13,935 nucleotides of DNA, from the NCBI GenBank assembly GCA_002377245.1, contig DFPL01000321.1:1-13935 (forward strand), read 5' to 3'. Positions within the stretch are counted from its first letter, which is position 1. Each line of letters begins with the position of its first letter. The position numbers and the translations under genes are program-made. This stretch comes from Enterobacteriaceae bacterium UBA3516. Lineage in GTDB: Bacteria; Pseudomonadota; Gammaproteobacteria; Enterobacterales; Enterobacteriaceae. The notes below the pieces were generated by a model, which saw only the letters and a program-made list of their open reading frames with translations, was not told the DNA's origin and searched no databases. Of this stretch, positions 1 to 5,982 are shown piece after piece.

Positions 1-151
1 GATTTTTGACTCTACGACGGTCACATCTTTGCCCAAAAGATGCGGAAATGAGCCCGGTCGTAAGCATAAAAAAAGTGAGCGTCGAAGGAGAAAAGTGTGA
101 AGTGATAAGGGTTTCTTATGTGATAAATCGTACCCAGCCGATCGAGGTTAT

Positions 152-1051
152 CTAACGCGCACCGGATTCCTGGCGCAGAGCGTTAAGAAAGAAGTCGATA
201 AAAGACGATACCGCAGGCAGCGGCGGCCTGACCGGTAAGCGCAGCAGATGCATGGGCCGTTCAGGCGGGGCATATTCCGCTAACACGCGGCACAGTCGCC
301 CCTCGTCAATATCACGCTGTAGCGTCAACGTCGAGTGCAGCACAATCCCCAGCCCGGAGAGCGCCGCCTGACGGATAGCCTCACCGGAATCAACCATCAG
401 CCGGGGGGTGACTGGCACCTCATGCTGGCCCTCTGGCCCTTGCAGATGCCAGCGGTGATCCGACCGCCACTGGCTGAAGCTGATACAGTGGTGCTGTTTT
501 AATTCATCAGGCGTGGACGGCGAGCCATGGCGTTGCAGGTACGCCGGCGAGGCCGCAAGCAGCATGCGGTAGGGTGGGAGCGGCAGCGCAATCATCCCAT
601 CATCGTTGATGCTGCCAATCCTGACCGCCAGTTGAAAACGCTCTTCAATCAGGTCCACTTTGCGGTCGCTCAACACCATTTCGGCATCCACGCCGGGGTG
701 CTGTTGCAAAAAACAGGAGAGAATGGGGGTCAGGACATGATGCCCGTAAGTCACGGGCGCGCTGATGCGCAGCCTCCCCGTCACACTGTCGTTGAGGTGG
801 TTAGCCAGCCCGTCCGCCTCGCGAACGGCCGCCAGGATTTGCAGGGCGTACTGATAGAAACGCTGGCCCGCCTCCGTAAGGCCCTGTCGACGTGTGGTGC
901 GGTGAATGAGCTGGCAGCCGGTGCGTATTTCCAGCTCGCGAACATGTTTACCGACCATCGCCGGCGTGATGCCCAGCGCTTCTGCCGCCGCCGTAAAGCT
1001 ACCCGTTGTCACCGTACGCACAAAGGATTCCACGCATTTAATGTAGTCCAT
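152..1051 (-). CDS. LysR-type transcriptional regulator
   Basis: A DNA-binding regulator of the LysR family. The N-terminal winged helix-turn-helix spans about residues 2-60, with the typical run GSFTAAAEALGITPAMVGKH followed by the family-like LTEAGQRFY. The remainder matches a LysR effector-binding domain, and a length near 299 residues is normal. I chose the ATG at 1051 (protein starts MDYIKCVESF) because family members commonly start this way and AAGGTGG lies just before it. An in-frame ATG at 1063 adds only MEGG and has no clear ribosome site. The gene diverges from the quinone oxidoreductase at 1164 across about 110 bases, the classic layout in which a LysR protein controls its divergent neighbour and itself. 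The sequence resembles the DmlR/AaeR-like branch. The effector is unknown. Confidence 0.9.
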   Translation of the reverse strand: MDYIKCVESFVRTVTTGSFTAAAEALGITPAMVGKHVRELEIRTGCQLIHRTTRRQGLTEAGQRFYQYALQILAAVREADGLANHLNDSVTGRLRISAPVTYGHHVLTPILSCFLQQHPGVDAEMVLSDRKVDLIEERFQLAVRIGSINDDGMIALPLPPYRMLLAASPAYLQRHGSPSTPDELKQHHCISFSQWRSDHRWHLQGPEGQHEVPVTPRLMVDSGEAIRQAALSGLGIVLHSTLTLQRDIDEGRLCRVLAEYAPPERPMHLLRLPVRPPLPAVSSFIDFFLNALRQESGAR

Positions 1052-1076
1052 GCCACCTTCCATTCTAAATTATGGC

Positions 1077-1142
1077 TATCGAATCATGATACCAAAGTGC
1101 GCTTTATCCGCACCTTCGCGGCGAGAATAATGAGGTTATTCT
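1077..1142. promoter_or_regulatory. Divergent promoter region with two dyads
   Basis: Between the LysR gene and the oxidoreductase are two inverted repeats: TATC-N7-GATA at 1077-1091, and AGAATAA-N5-TTATTCT at 1124-1142. The second covers a possible -10 for the rightward gene (AATAAT, 1126-1131) placed 17 bases after a weak TTTATC (1103-1108). AT-rich dyads in such a gap are what LysR regulators bind, though neither is an exact T-N11-A box. The dyads are seen; their operator role is inferred. Confidence 0.4.
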
Positions 1143-1163
1143 TGGTTATCAGGTCATTTTATT

Positions 1164-2108
1164 ATGCAATCTTTGGTTTTTGATGATTTCGGCTCTGCCG
1201 AGGTGCTCTACCTGCGCGAAATCGCCACGCCCTCGCCTGGGGAGGGCGAGATGCTGGTTGATGTCGCGGCTGCCGGGCTGAACTTTGCTGATGTTTATCG
1301 CAGGCAGGGGCGTTACCCCCTGGCAGGAAAAGCCCCCTGGACCGCGGGGTATGAAGGTGCCGGGCGGGTGGTAAAAGTTGGCGCGGGCGTGAGCGGCTGG
1401 CAACCGGGGGATCGCATCGGCTTTACCGATGTACCCTTGGCGCATGCCAGCCACATCCTCGTTCCGCAGACGCATGCTATTCGCCTGCCGGAGGGCATTA
1501 CTGAGGCACAGGCCGCCGCCGTGCTGCTGCAAGGATTAACCGCCGATTATCTGATTCATGACGTGCTCCCGGTGTTACCGGGTATGCGCGCTGCCGTGCT
1601 GGCGGCTGCCGGTGGGGTTGGACGTTTACTGACCCGAATGCTGGTGCACCGTGGAGTACAGGTGATTGCCGTCGCATCAAGTCAGCAGAAGCAGGAGATT
1701 TGTCTGGCCTGCGGGGCAGACACCGCGGTGGGGTATGACAACTGGCACACGTATGCTGCCGGCAGCGATATCGTCTTTGACTCTGTTGGCAGCACTTTGC
1801 TGCAAAGCCTGGAAGCGGTAAAAGAAGGGGGGCGGGTGGTGCTGTTTGGCATGTCAGGCGGGACAATTCCGCCGGTCAATCCTGCGGATTTCTTGCTGAA
1901 ATCTTCGGGCATCCTGGGCGCGGATCTGTGGTCCTATCTCACCTCACGGGAAGAGCGGCAGCTACGGGCGGATCGCCTGTTTGGTCTCATCAAAGCGGGG
2001 CATATCTCCCTGCCTCCCATCACCGAATTTCCACTAAGTGAAGGGGCAAAAGCGCATCGTTTGCTGGAGAACCGGGAATTTAGCGGAAAAATTGTGCTGA
2101 TCCCGTGA
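1164..2108 (+). CDS. Zinc-independent NADPH:quinone oxidoreductase (MDR superfamily)
   Basis: A medium-chain dehydrogenase/reductase of the quinone oxidoreductase (zeta-crystallin/QOR) type, expected to be cytoplasmic and to reduce quinones or other activated carbonyl compounds with NADPH. The N-terminal catalytic domain carries NFADVYRRQGRYP (about 40-52) and the GYEGAGRVVKVG stretch (62-73), both typical of the family. The Rossmann segment has AAGGVG at 148-153. No structural-zinc cysteine cluster is visible, which fits the zinc-free branch. Its 314 residues are close to the usual 320-330. A weak ribosome site (AGGT, 1151-1154) precedes the ATG. It diverges from the LysR gene, so it is probably that regulator's target. 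The true substrate cannot be read from sequence. Confidence 0.88.
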   Translation: MQSLVFDDFGSAEVLYLREIATPSPGEGEMLVDVAAAGLNFADVYRRQGRYPLAGKAPWTAGYEGAGRVVKVGAGVSGWQPGDRIGFTDVPLAHASHILVPQTHAIRLPEGITEAQAAAVLLQGLTADYLIHDVLPVLPGMRAAVLAAAGGVGRLLTRMLVHRGVQVIAVASSQQKQEICLACGADTAVGYDNWHTYAAGSDIVFDSVGSTLLQSLEAVKEGGRVVLFGMSGGTIPPVNPADFLLKSSGILGADLWSYLTSREERQLRADRLFGLIKAGHISLPPITEFPLSEGAKAHRLLENREFSGKIVLIP

Positions 2109-2111
2109 GCG

Positions 2112-2138
2112 AGAAAAAGCGGGGCGAGCGCCCCGCTT
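2112..2138 (-). terminator. Intrinsic terminator of cybC
   Basis: A perfect 9-base-pair stem, AAGCGGGGC (2117-2125) with GCCCCGCTT (2130-2138), closes a 4-base loop. Read on the minus strand it follows the cybC stop by a few bases and runs into TTTTTC. The U-run is only on that strand, so it serves cybC rather than the convergent oxidoreductase. Confidence 0.85.
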
Positions 2139-2146
2139 CAGGAGAC

Positions 2147-2536
2147 TTAACGGAATTTCTTGTGGTTGCTGTTGCGGGTGGCTTTGAACTCTTCCGCCGC
2201 CGCTTTTGCTTCTTTGACTTTACCTTCGTTGGCGAGCTTGAGTGCGCCGTCAATCTGCCCAATCAGCGTCTCCATGCCCTGACGGTAATCTTTCATTTCA
2301 GGGCTGTCCGGCGCTTTGTCTTCCAGCTTCGGTGGTGTTTCTTTCTGCGCATCCTGTGCTGCGGTACGCATTTTGGTTAAGGCATCTTTGATGGTCGCCG
2401 CATCATCAGACTTTTCGACAACCTGGAGGTTTTTATTGAGGGTGTCCATGTCATCTTCAAGGTCGGCCGCAAAGACATGGGCCGAACTCAGGACAAGGGT
2501 AGAGACAGCTAACATCGCCAGCAGTTTTTTCCGCAT
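2147..2536 (-). CDS. cybC: Soluble cytochrome b562
   Basis: A small periplasmic four-helix-bundle haem protein, presumed electron carrier; its exact physiological partner is not well established. A Sec signal peptide (residues 1-23, MRKKLLAMLAVSTLVLSSAHVFA) precedes mature ADLEDDM, placing the axial haem ligand Met7. The second ligand is the His in NSNHKKFR near the C-terminus (His102 in mature numbering). The central LTKMRTAAQDAQKETPPKLE and DSPEMKDYRQG segments closely match E. coli cytochrome b562. The mature length of 106 residues matches too. There is no CxxCH, so the haem is b-type and not covalently attached. AAGGAAG precedes the ATG. It lies downstream of pmbA on the same strand as in E. 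coli, with an ERIC element between them. Confidence 0.97.
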   Translation of the reverse strand: MRKKLLAMLAVSTLVLSSAHVFAADLEDDMDTLNKNLQVVEKSDDAATIKDALTKMRTAAQDAQKETPPKLEDKAPDSPEMKDYRQGMETLIGQIDGALKLANEGKVKEAKAAAEEFKATRNSNHKKFR

Positions 2537-2568
2537 TGCTCACTTCCTTTTTTATTATTAAAAAAGTT

Positions 2569-2694
2569 ATACCCTAAATAATTCGCGTTTCAGGCAGGCG
2601 GCAAACAAGCAAATCCCCAGGAGCTTACATAAGTAAGTGACTGGGGTGAGCGCGTGCTGCCAACGCACCTGCAACGTGAAGTATGACGGGTATT
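2569..2694. repeat. ERIC (enterobacterial repetitive intergenic consensus) element
   Basis: About 126 bases with the ERIC core: AATCCCCAGGAGCTTACAT followed directly by AAGTAAGTGACTGGGG and TGAGCG. The second part is an exact match to the well-known ERIC2 primer sequence. The ends are inverted (TATACCC at 2569-2575, GGGTATT at 2688-2694), and the length agrees with the roughly 127-base consensus. It fills the pmbA-cybC gap, and its end touches the pmbA stop codon. Transcribed, it would fold into a long hairpin between the two genes. Confidence 0.95.
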
Positions 2695-4045
2695 ACTGGC
2701 CGGCGATTTTCATCTCCGGCAACAACACTGAACCACACTGAATATTGCTACGTGTTTCGATATCGTCAGCAATCGTAACGATATTTCGCCACATATCTTT
2801 CAAATTTCCTGCAATGGTTATCTCGCTGACCGGATATTGGATCTCGCCATTCTCGACCCAGAAACCGGCCGCACCACGGGAGTAATCCCCGGTGATACCG
2901 CTCACGCCCTGCCCCATCAGTTCGGTGACCACCAGGCCAGTGCCCATCTGTTTGAGCAGTTGCTCAAAGCCTAAACCCCGTCCGGCGATCCGCCAGTTGT
3001 GGATGCCGCCGGCATGCCCGGTGCTTTTCAGGCCCAGTTTGCGGGCAGAATAATTGGTAAGCAGCCACTGGGTCAGCACGCCGTCTTTGATGATGTCACG
3101 ACGCTCGGTGCGCACCCCTTCGCTGTCGAACGGCGTGGACGCCAGTCCCTTCAGCAGATGCGGATGCTCTTCAATGGTCAGCCACTCCGGGAGGATCTGC
3201 TGGCCCAGGGAATCCAACAGGAAGGTGGACTTGCGGTACACCGACCCACCTGCAATCGCCCCGACCAGGTGACCAAAGAGGCCGGTCGCCACTTCATTGG
3301 CGAAAATCACCGGGGCTTTCATGGTGGACAGCTTACGTGGTGACAGACGAGATAAGGTACGGCGCGCGCACTCTTCGCCCACCCATTCGGCGCTTTTCAG
3401 GTCATGAATGTCACGACCAATGGTGTAGGCGTAATCGCGCTCCATGTCGCCATTTTCTTCGGCAATCACGCAGCTTGAAAGAGAGTGGCGCGTTGAGGCA
3501 TAGCCTTGCAGCATGCCGTGGCTGTTGCCGAATACTTTAATACCGTAGTGGCTGTTAAAGCTGCCGCCTTCGGTATTGTTGATGCGCTTGTCTGCTTTAA
3601 GCGCTGCCTGCTCGGCACGCGCGGCCAACTCAATAGCTTCATCCGGGGAGACTTCCGCCGGGTGGAAGAGATCCAAATCGGGTGCGTCGAAGGCCAGTAG
3701 ATCTTTTTCCGCCACACCCGCGCAAGGATCCGGCGAAGTGTAGCGGGCAATATCCAGCGCCGCCTGCACCGTACGGGCGATGGCCTCCGGGCTTAAATCG
3801 GTCGATGAAGCACTGCCTTTACGGTTTTGATGATAAACCGTGATGCCCAGCGCGCCGTCACTGTTGAACTCGACGTTCTCCACTTCACCGTAGCGCGTAC
3901 TGACGCTAATCCCGGTGGTTTTGCTGACGGCCACTTCCGCACCGTCTGATTTTCCAGACGCCAGTTCCAGCGCGGTAGAGACGGCCTCTTCCAGTGCTTT
4001 ACGTTGTTGTGCAACTTGTGTGATTACTTTCATCGCCAATGCCAT
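2693..4045 (-). CDS. pmbA: Metalloprotease subunit PmbA/TldE
   Basis: TldE/PmbA, partner of TldD in a heterodimeric cytoplasmic metalloprotease that degrades unfolded peptides, matures microcin B17 and is linked to CcdA antitoxin turnover. The start at 4045 (MALAMKVITQ) gives 450 residues, the same as E. coli. The open frame continues upstream, but that part overlaps the divergent darP antisense and is not family sequence. Long blocks match E. coli almost exactly, for example DGAEVAVSKTTGISVSTRYG, the FANEVATGLFGHLVGAIAGG region and the C-terminal SNIQCGSVLLPEMKIAGQ. TldE lacks the HExxxH metal site of TldD, and none is seen here. It diverges from darP with 94 bases between starts and precedes cybC on the same strand. 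No strong ribosome site precedes the chosen ATG. Confidence 0.97.
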   Translation of the reverse strand: MALAMKVITQVAQQRKALEEAVSTALELASGKSDGAEVAVSKTTGISVSTRYGEVENVEFNSDGALGITVYHQNRKGSASSTDLSPEAIARTVQAALDIARYTSPDPCAGVAEKDLLAFDAPDLDLFHPAEVSPDEAIELAARAEQAALKADKRINNTEGGSFNSHYGIKVFGNSHGMLQGYASTRHSLSSCVIAEENGDMERDYAYTIGRDIHDLKSAEWVGEECARRTLSRLSPRKLSTMKAPVIFANEVATGLFGHLVGAIAGGSVYRKSTFLLDSLGQQILPEWLTIEEHPHLLKGLASTPFDSEGVRTERRDIIKDGVLTQWLLTNYSARKLGLKSTGHAGGIHNWRIAGRGLGFEQLLKQMGTGLVVTELMGQGVSGITGDYSRGAAGFWVENGEIQYPVSEITIAGNLKDMWRNIVTIADDIETRSNIQCGSVLLPEMKIAGQ

Positions 4046-4085
4046 AATTAAAGGAGAGATAATTTGAAGTCTAACAGAGAACCGT

Positions 4086-4114
4086 TTTTCAGTGCGCGCC
4101 TTAACTGGTAACAT
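4086..4114 (+). promoter_or_regulatory. Possible darP promoter
   Basis: TTTTCA (4086-4091), a 17-base spacer and TAACAT (4109-4114) lie 25 bases before the darP start. Each hexamer matches consensus at four of six positions. Just downstream, CCTC (4119-4122) could pair with GAGG (4129-4132) in the ribosome site. This is read by eye only. Confidence 0.3.
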
Positions 4115-4139
4115 TAGCCTCTTTTTTGAGGAGCCATAG

Positions 4140-4691
4140 ATGACAAAGCAGCCCGAAGACTGGCTCGACGACGTTCCCGGTGACGACATCGAGGACGAAG
4201 ATGATGAGATAATCTGGGTCAGTAAGAGTGAAATTAAGCGTGATGCCGAAGAGTTAAAACAACTTGGCCTGGAAATGGTTGAGCTTGGCAAAAACGCGCT
4301 CGATAAAATCCCGCTGGACCCGGACCTGCGCGCCGCGATTGAACTCGCCCAGCGCATTAAGAAAGAAGGCCGCCGCCGCCAGCTACAGCTGATTGGTAAA
4401 ATGTTGCGTCAGCGCGACGTTGAGCCGATTCGCCAGGCGCTGGACAAGCTGAAAAACCGCCATAACCAACAGGTGGCGCTTTTCCACAAGCTGGAACAGA
4501 TCCGCGATCGTCTGATTGAAAATGGCGACGACGCGTTGGCAGAAGTGATGAACCTGTGGCCTGACGCTGACCGTCAGCAGCTGCGTTCGCTTATCCGTAA
4601 TGCCAAAAAAGAGAAAGAAGGCAACAAGCCGCCGAAATCTTCTCGTTTGATTTTCCAGTATCTGCGCGAGCTGGCAGAAGGTCAGGAATAA
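4140..4691 (+). CDS. darP: Dual-action ribosomal maturation protein DarP (YjgA)
   Basis: DarP, formerly YjgA, is a late 50S ribosomal subunit assembly factor that associates with immature large subunits and supports peptidyl-transferase centre maturation. The 183 residues match the E. coli protein in length. The N-terminus is very acidic (about residues 5-24, rich in Asp and Glu), followed by basic helical segments such as AQRIKKEGRRRQLQLIGKML and the C-terminal PKSSRLIFQYLRELAE. GAGGAG sits seven bases before the ATG. Divergent from pmbA and followed at once by its own terminator, it is probably monocistronic. In E. coli the next gene is the convergent mpl; here an accessory block of about 5.5 kb intervenes. 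Confidence 0.96.
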   Translation: MTKQPEDWLDDVPGDDIEDEDDEIIWVSKSEIKRDAEELKQLGLEMVELGKNALDKIPLDPDLRAAIELAQRIKKEGRRRQLQLIGKMLRQRDVEPIRQALDKLKNRHNQQVALFHKLEQIRDRLIENGDDALAEVMNLWPDADRQQLRSLIRNAKKEKEGNKPPKSSRLIFQYLRELAEGQE

Positions 4692-4702
4692 TCCCCTTCC
4701 CA

Positions 4703-4734
4703 GATGTGCGGACTCGCCTCCGCACATCGCTTTT
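4703..4734 (+). terminator. Intrinsic terminator of darP
   Basis: A perfect 10-base-pair stem, GATGTGCGGA (4703-4712) with TCCGCACATC (4719-4728), has a 6-base loop and is followed by GCTTTTC. It begins 12 bases after the darP stop and marks the left edge of the accessory block. Confidence 0.85.
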
Positions 4735-4797
4735 CTCTACACGCTAATACCATTTCTCACTCTTTCTATCCCAGGCACTACAATTCATCATATACAT

Positions 4798-4846
4798 GTA
4801 CACGGTACATAAAAAACTTTACCCGCGTACCCGGTACACTTAAAAT
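4798..4846 (+). promoter_or_regulatory. Toxin-antitoxin promoter with two operator repeats
   Basis: Two near-identical dyads, GTACACGGTAC (4798-4808) and GTACCCGGTAC (4827-4837), have centres 29 bases apart, close to three helical turns. A good promoter overlaps them: TTTACC (4818-4823), a 17-base spacer and TAAAAT (4841-4846). The second dyad lies in the spacer and the first just upstream of -35. This suits autorepression by the downstream antitoxin, as in other type II toxin-antitoxin operons. The repeats are directly visible; binding is inferred. Confidence 0.6.
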
Positions 4847-4879
4847 GATAAAAGCATTACGCTACTATCAGGGATAAAG

Positions 4880-5197
4880 ATGGTAACTTTTATTGAACTC
4901 CTGGGTTTCAGCAAACAGCGTCATATACTTTTGCCAGACGACGAATTCCAGGCATTTCAGGAACGATTAATTGAAGATCCTGAAGCTGGAGACACGATTA
5001 TTGGCACGGATGGTTTTTGAAAGATTCGGTGGGGCCGTCCTGGAATGGGAAAGCGTGGTGGTGTCAGAGTGATTTACTACAACGTGATGTTGAAAGGGCG
5101 GTTTTATCTGGCGTTGGTTTACCCTAAAAACGAACTTGATGATTTAACAGACGAACAAAAGAAAGCACTGAAAAAATTATCCGATATGTTGATTTAG
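4880..5197 (+). pseudogene. RelE/HigB-like toxin, interrupted by an in-frame TGA
   Basis: The frame encodes a 105-residue RelE/ParE-superfamily toxin, but codon 47 (5018-5020) is TGA. The first part reads MVTFIELLGFSKQRHILLPD and continues to GTDGF; after the stop the same frame gives KIRWGRPGMGKRGGVRVIYY and ends LKKLSDMLI. Family members have GTGG-(L/F)-RKIRW around this point, so the stop replaces a conserved arginine. One CGA to TGA change would explain it; there is no frameshift. The truncated 46-residue product lacks the C-terminal half of the fold. ATAAAG is the only weak ribosome site. If whole, it would be a ribosome-dependent mRNA endonuclease partnered by the protein at 5266. A sequencing error or readthrough cannot be excluded. 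Confidence 0.8.
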
Positions 5198-5265
5198 CGC
5201 TTAAGTACTGAACTCCCTCCAGTCAACAAGCCGGATGCGGCGTCAACGAAGGCGATGAGATAACA

Positions 5266-5562
5266 ATGAAAGACGAATTATTTGCCGATCTGCTGGCCAG
5301 TGCAGAAGAGATGGTACGAATTGAAAAAGGCGAACAAACACCAGCCCCCCAACATGTTCATACCTTTAGCGAGATTGATGTTAAAGCGATTCGTGAAGCA
5401 ACCGGGTTAAAACAGCAAGACTTTGCCGCTGCCGTAGGTGTCAGCTATGACCTGGTAAAAAGCTGGGAGCTAAAACGCCGTCAGCCCACCGGCGCGCCAA
5501 GAAAACTGCTTTTGCTTTTGCAGGCTAATCCTTTTGTCATTAATCAGCTAAAGGCCATTTAA
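5266..5562 (+). CDS. HigA/NadS-like antitoxin, helix-turn-helix regulator
   Basis: A 98-residue protein with an HTH of the HTH_3/XRE type in its C-terminal half (about residues 38-82): KAIREATGLKQQDFAAAVGV, then SYDLVKSWELKRRQPTGAPR. That second pattern is typical of NadS/HigA antitoxins paired with RelE/HigB toxins. Its likely job is to neutralise the upstream toxin and repress their shared promoter at 4798-4846. It follows the toxin frame (toxin-first order, as in higBA) but with 68 bases between, more than the usual overlap or near-overlap. The ribosome site is weak (GAAGG, then GATGAG). With the toxin broken it may now act only as a small regulator, possibly on other promoters. A toxin upstream and an intact HTH support this reading. 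Confidence 0.85.
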   Translation: MKDELFADLLASAEEMVRIEKGEQTPAPQHVHTFSEIDVKAIREATGLKQQDFAAAVGVSYDLVKSWELKRRQPTGAPRKLLLLLQANPFVINQLKAI

Positions 5563-5564
5563 GA

Positions 5565-5598
5565 TTAACCGCGTCATTCAGTACTGACGGCGCGGTAA
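5565..5598. terminator. Possible shared hairpin between convergent genes
   Basis: CCGCG (5569-5573) pairs with CGCGG (5591-5595), flanked by TTA/TAA and an inner TCA/TGA, in the 48-base gap between the convergent antitoxin and regulator genes. No clean U-run follows on either strand, so termination is uncertain. Confidence 0.35.
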
Positions 5599-5610
5599 TT
5601 CCTGCTCCCC

Positions 5611-5895
5611 CTATTTCAAAAAACTTCGCATAGCCAGAATGATGTCATCGGCATTGTGGGCAGCTTCCTGCCGGGCAAGACCGGCCATTTCACTACGCAC
5701 GCTCAGTTCAAGAATTTCGCGCATCATGGCTTTCAGTGCACCGTTGACAGCGGAGAGCTGTTGCAAGGTTCCCGCATAAGGCATAGGGCTGACAAGCAGA
5801 CCTTCGACTGCCGCTAATTGCCCCTTGAGTTTATTGAACCTGACCTGGAGTTTGTGCTGCTCCGACGGCGTGAGCTCCACCACCTTTTCTTTCAT
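5611..5895 (-). CDS. CsoR/RcnR/FrmR-family regulator lacking the canonical ligand residues
   Basis: A 94-residue all-helical protein of the CsoR/RcnR/FrmR (DUF156) family of DNA-binding repressors. The DNA-binding helix signature is present as VRFNKLKGQ (18-26; compare ARASKIQGQ in RcnR), and LQQLSAVNGALKAMMREIL (44-62) matches the core helix. The metal or aldehyde site is not: the family cysteine (RcnR Cys35) is Tyr40 here, and the positions of RcnR His60 and His64 are Ser and Glu. There is no cysteine in the whole protein, so it should not work as a classical Cu, Ni/Co, persulfide or formaldehyde sensor. GGAGG precedes the ATG within a G-rich leader. It diverges from the uptake transporter at 5983 and shares its palindromic promoter region, so it is most likely that operon's repressor. 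Confidence 0.82.
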   Translation of the reverse strand: MKEKVVELTPSEQHKLQVRFNKLKGQLAAVEGLLVSPMPYAGTLQQLSAVNGALKAMMREILELSVRSEMAGLARQEAAHNADDIILAMRSFLK

Positions 5896-5923
5896 TACCC
5901 CCCTCCCCGAATGATTCTCTGTA

Positions 5924-5966
5924 TTGCTCCCTGAAGCATAATATGTATTATGTTATAACATAACAA
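5924..5966. promoter_or_regulatory. Overlapping face-to-face promoters with two palindromic operators
   Basis: A perfect 16-base palindrome, TTATGTTATAACATAA (5948-5963), overlaps a second near-perfect one, CATAATATGTATTATG (5937-5952; only the central two bases break symmetry). For the regulator (minus strand) TTGTTA at 5966-5961 and TATTAT at 5943-5938 are 17 bases apart. For the transporter the choices are CTGAAG (5931-5936), 17 bases, TATAAC (5954-5959), or TTGCTC (5924-5929), 16 bases, TATTAT (5946-5951). Each palindrome covers a candidate -10, so one bound repressor could silence both directions. The palindromes are seen; the repressor assignment is inferred. Confidence 0.6.
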
Positions 5967-5982
5967 TTTGAGGATCGAGAAC

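Noticed and set aside
24..42. Hairpin CATCTTT-N5-AAAGATG
   Set aside because: A 7-base stem without a U-run on either strand; too weak to call a terminator or regulatory site.
3..155. Frame open from the window edge to a TAA at 153-155, overlapping the LysR stop
   Set aside because: The peptide (ending RVSYVINRTQPIEVI) matches nothing I recognise, is short, and the reverse strand is equally open in one frame here. It could be the tail of a gene outside the window, but this cannot be supported.
4046..4357. N-terminal extension of the pmbA frame
   Set aside because: It is a low-complexity serine-rich antisense reading of darP. The known PmbA start gives exactly 450 residues.
5018..5020. Selenocysteine reading of the TGA in the toxin frame
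   Set aside because: The family residue here is arginine, selenocysteine would have no role in a RelE fold, and I see no convincing SECIS hairpin right after the codon.
5045..5197. Reinitiated C-terminal toxin fragment from an internal ATG (MGKRGGVRVIYY)
   Set aside because: No ribosome site before it, and the fragment lacks the N-terminal half of the fold.
5968..5982. TTG at 5968 as start of the binding protein
   Set aside because: It puts the GAGGA ribosome site inside the gene and adds MRIEN before the signal peptide; GTG at 5983 fits better.
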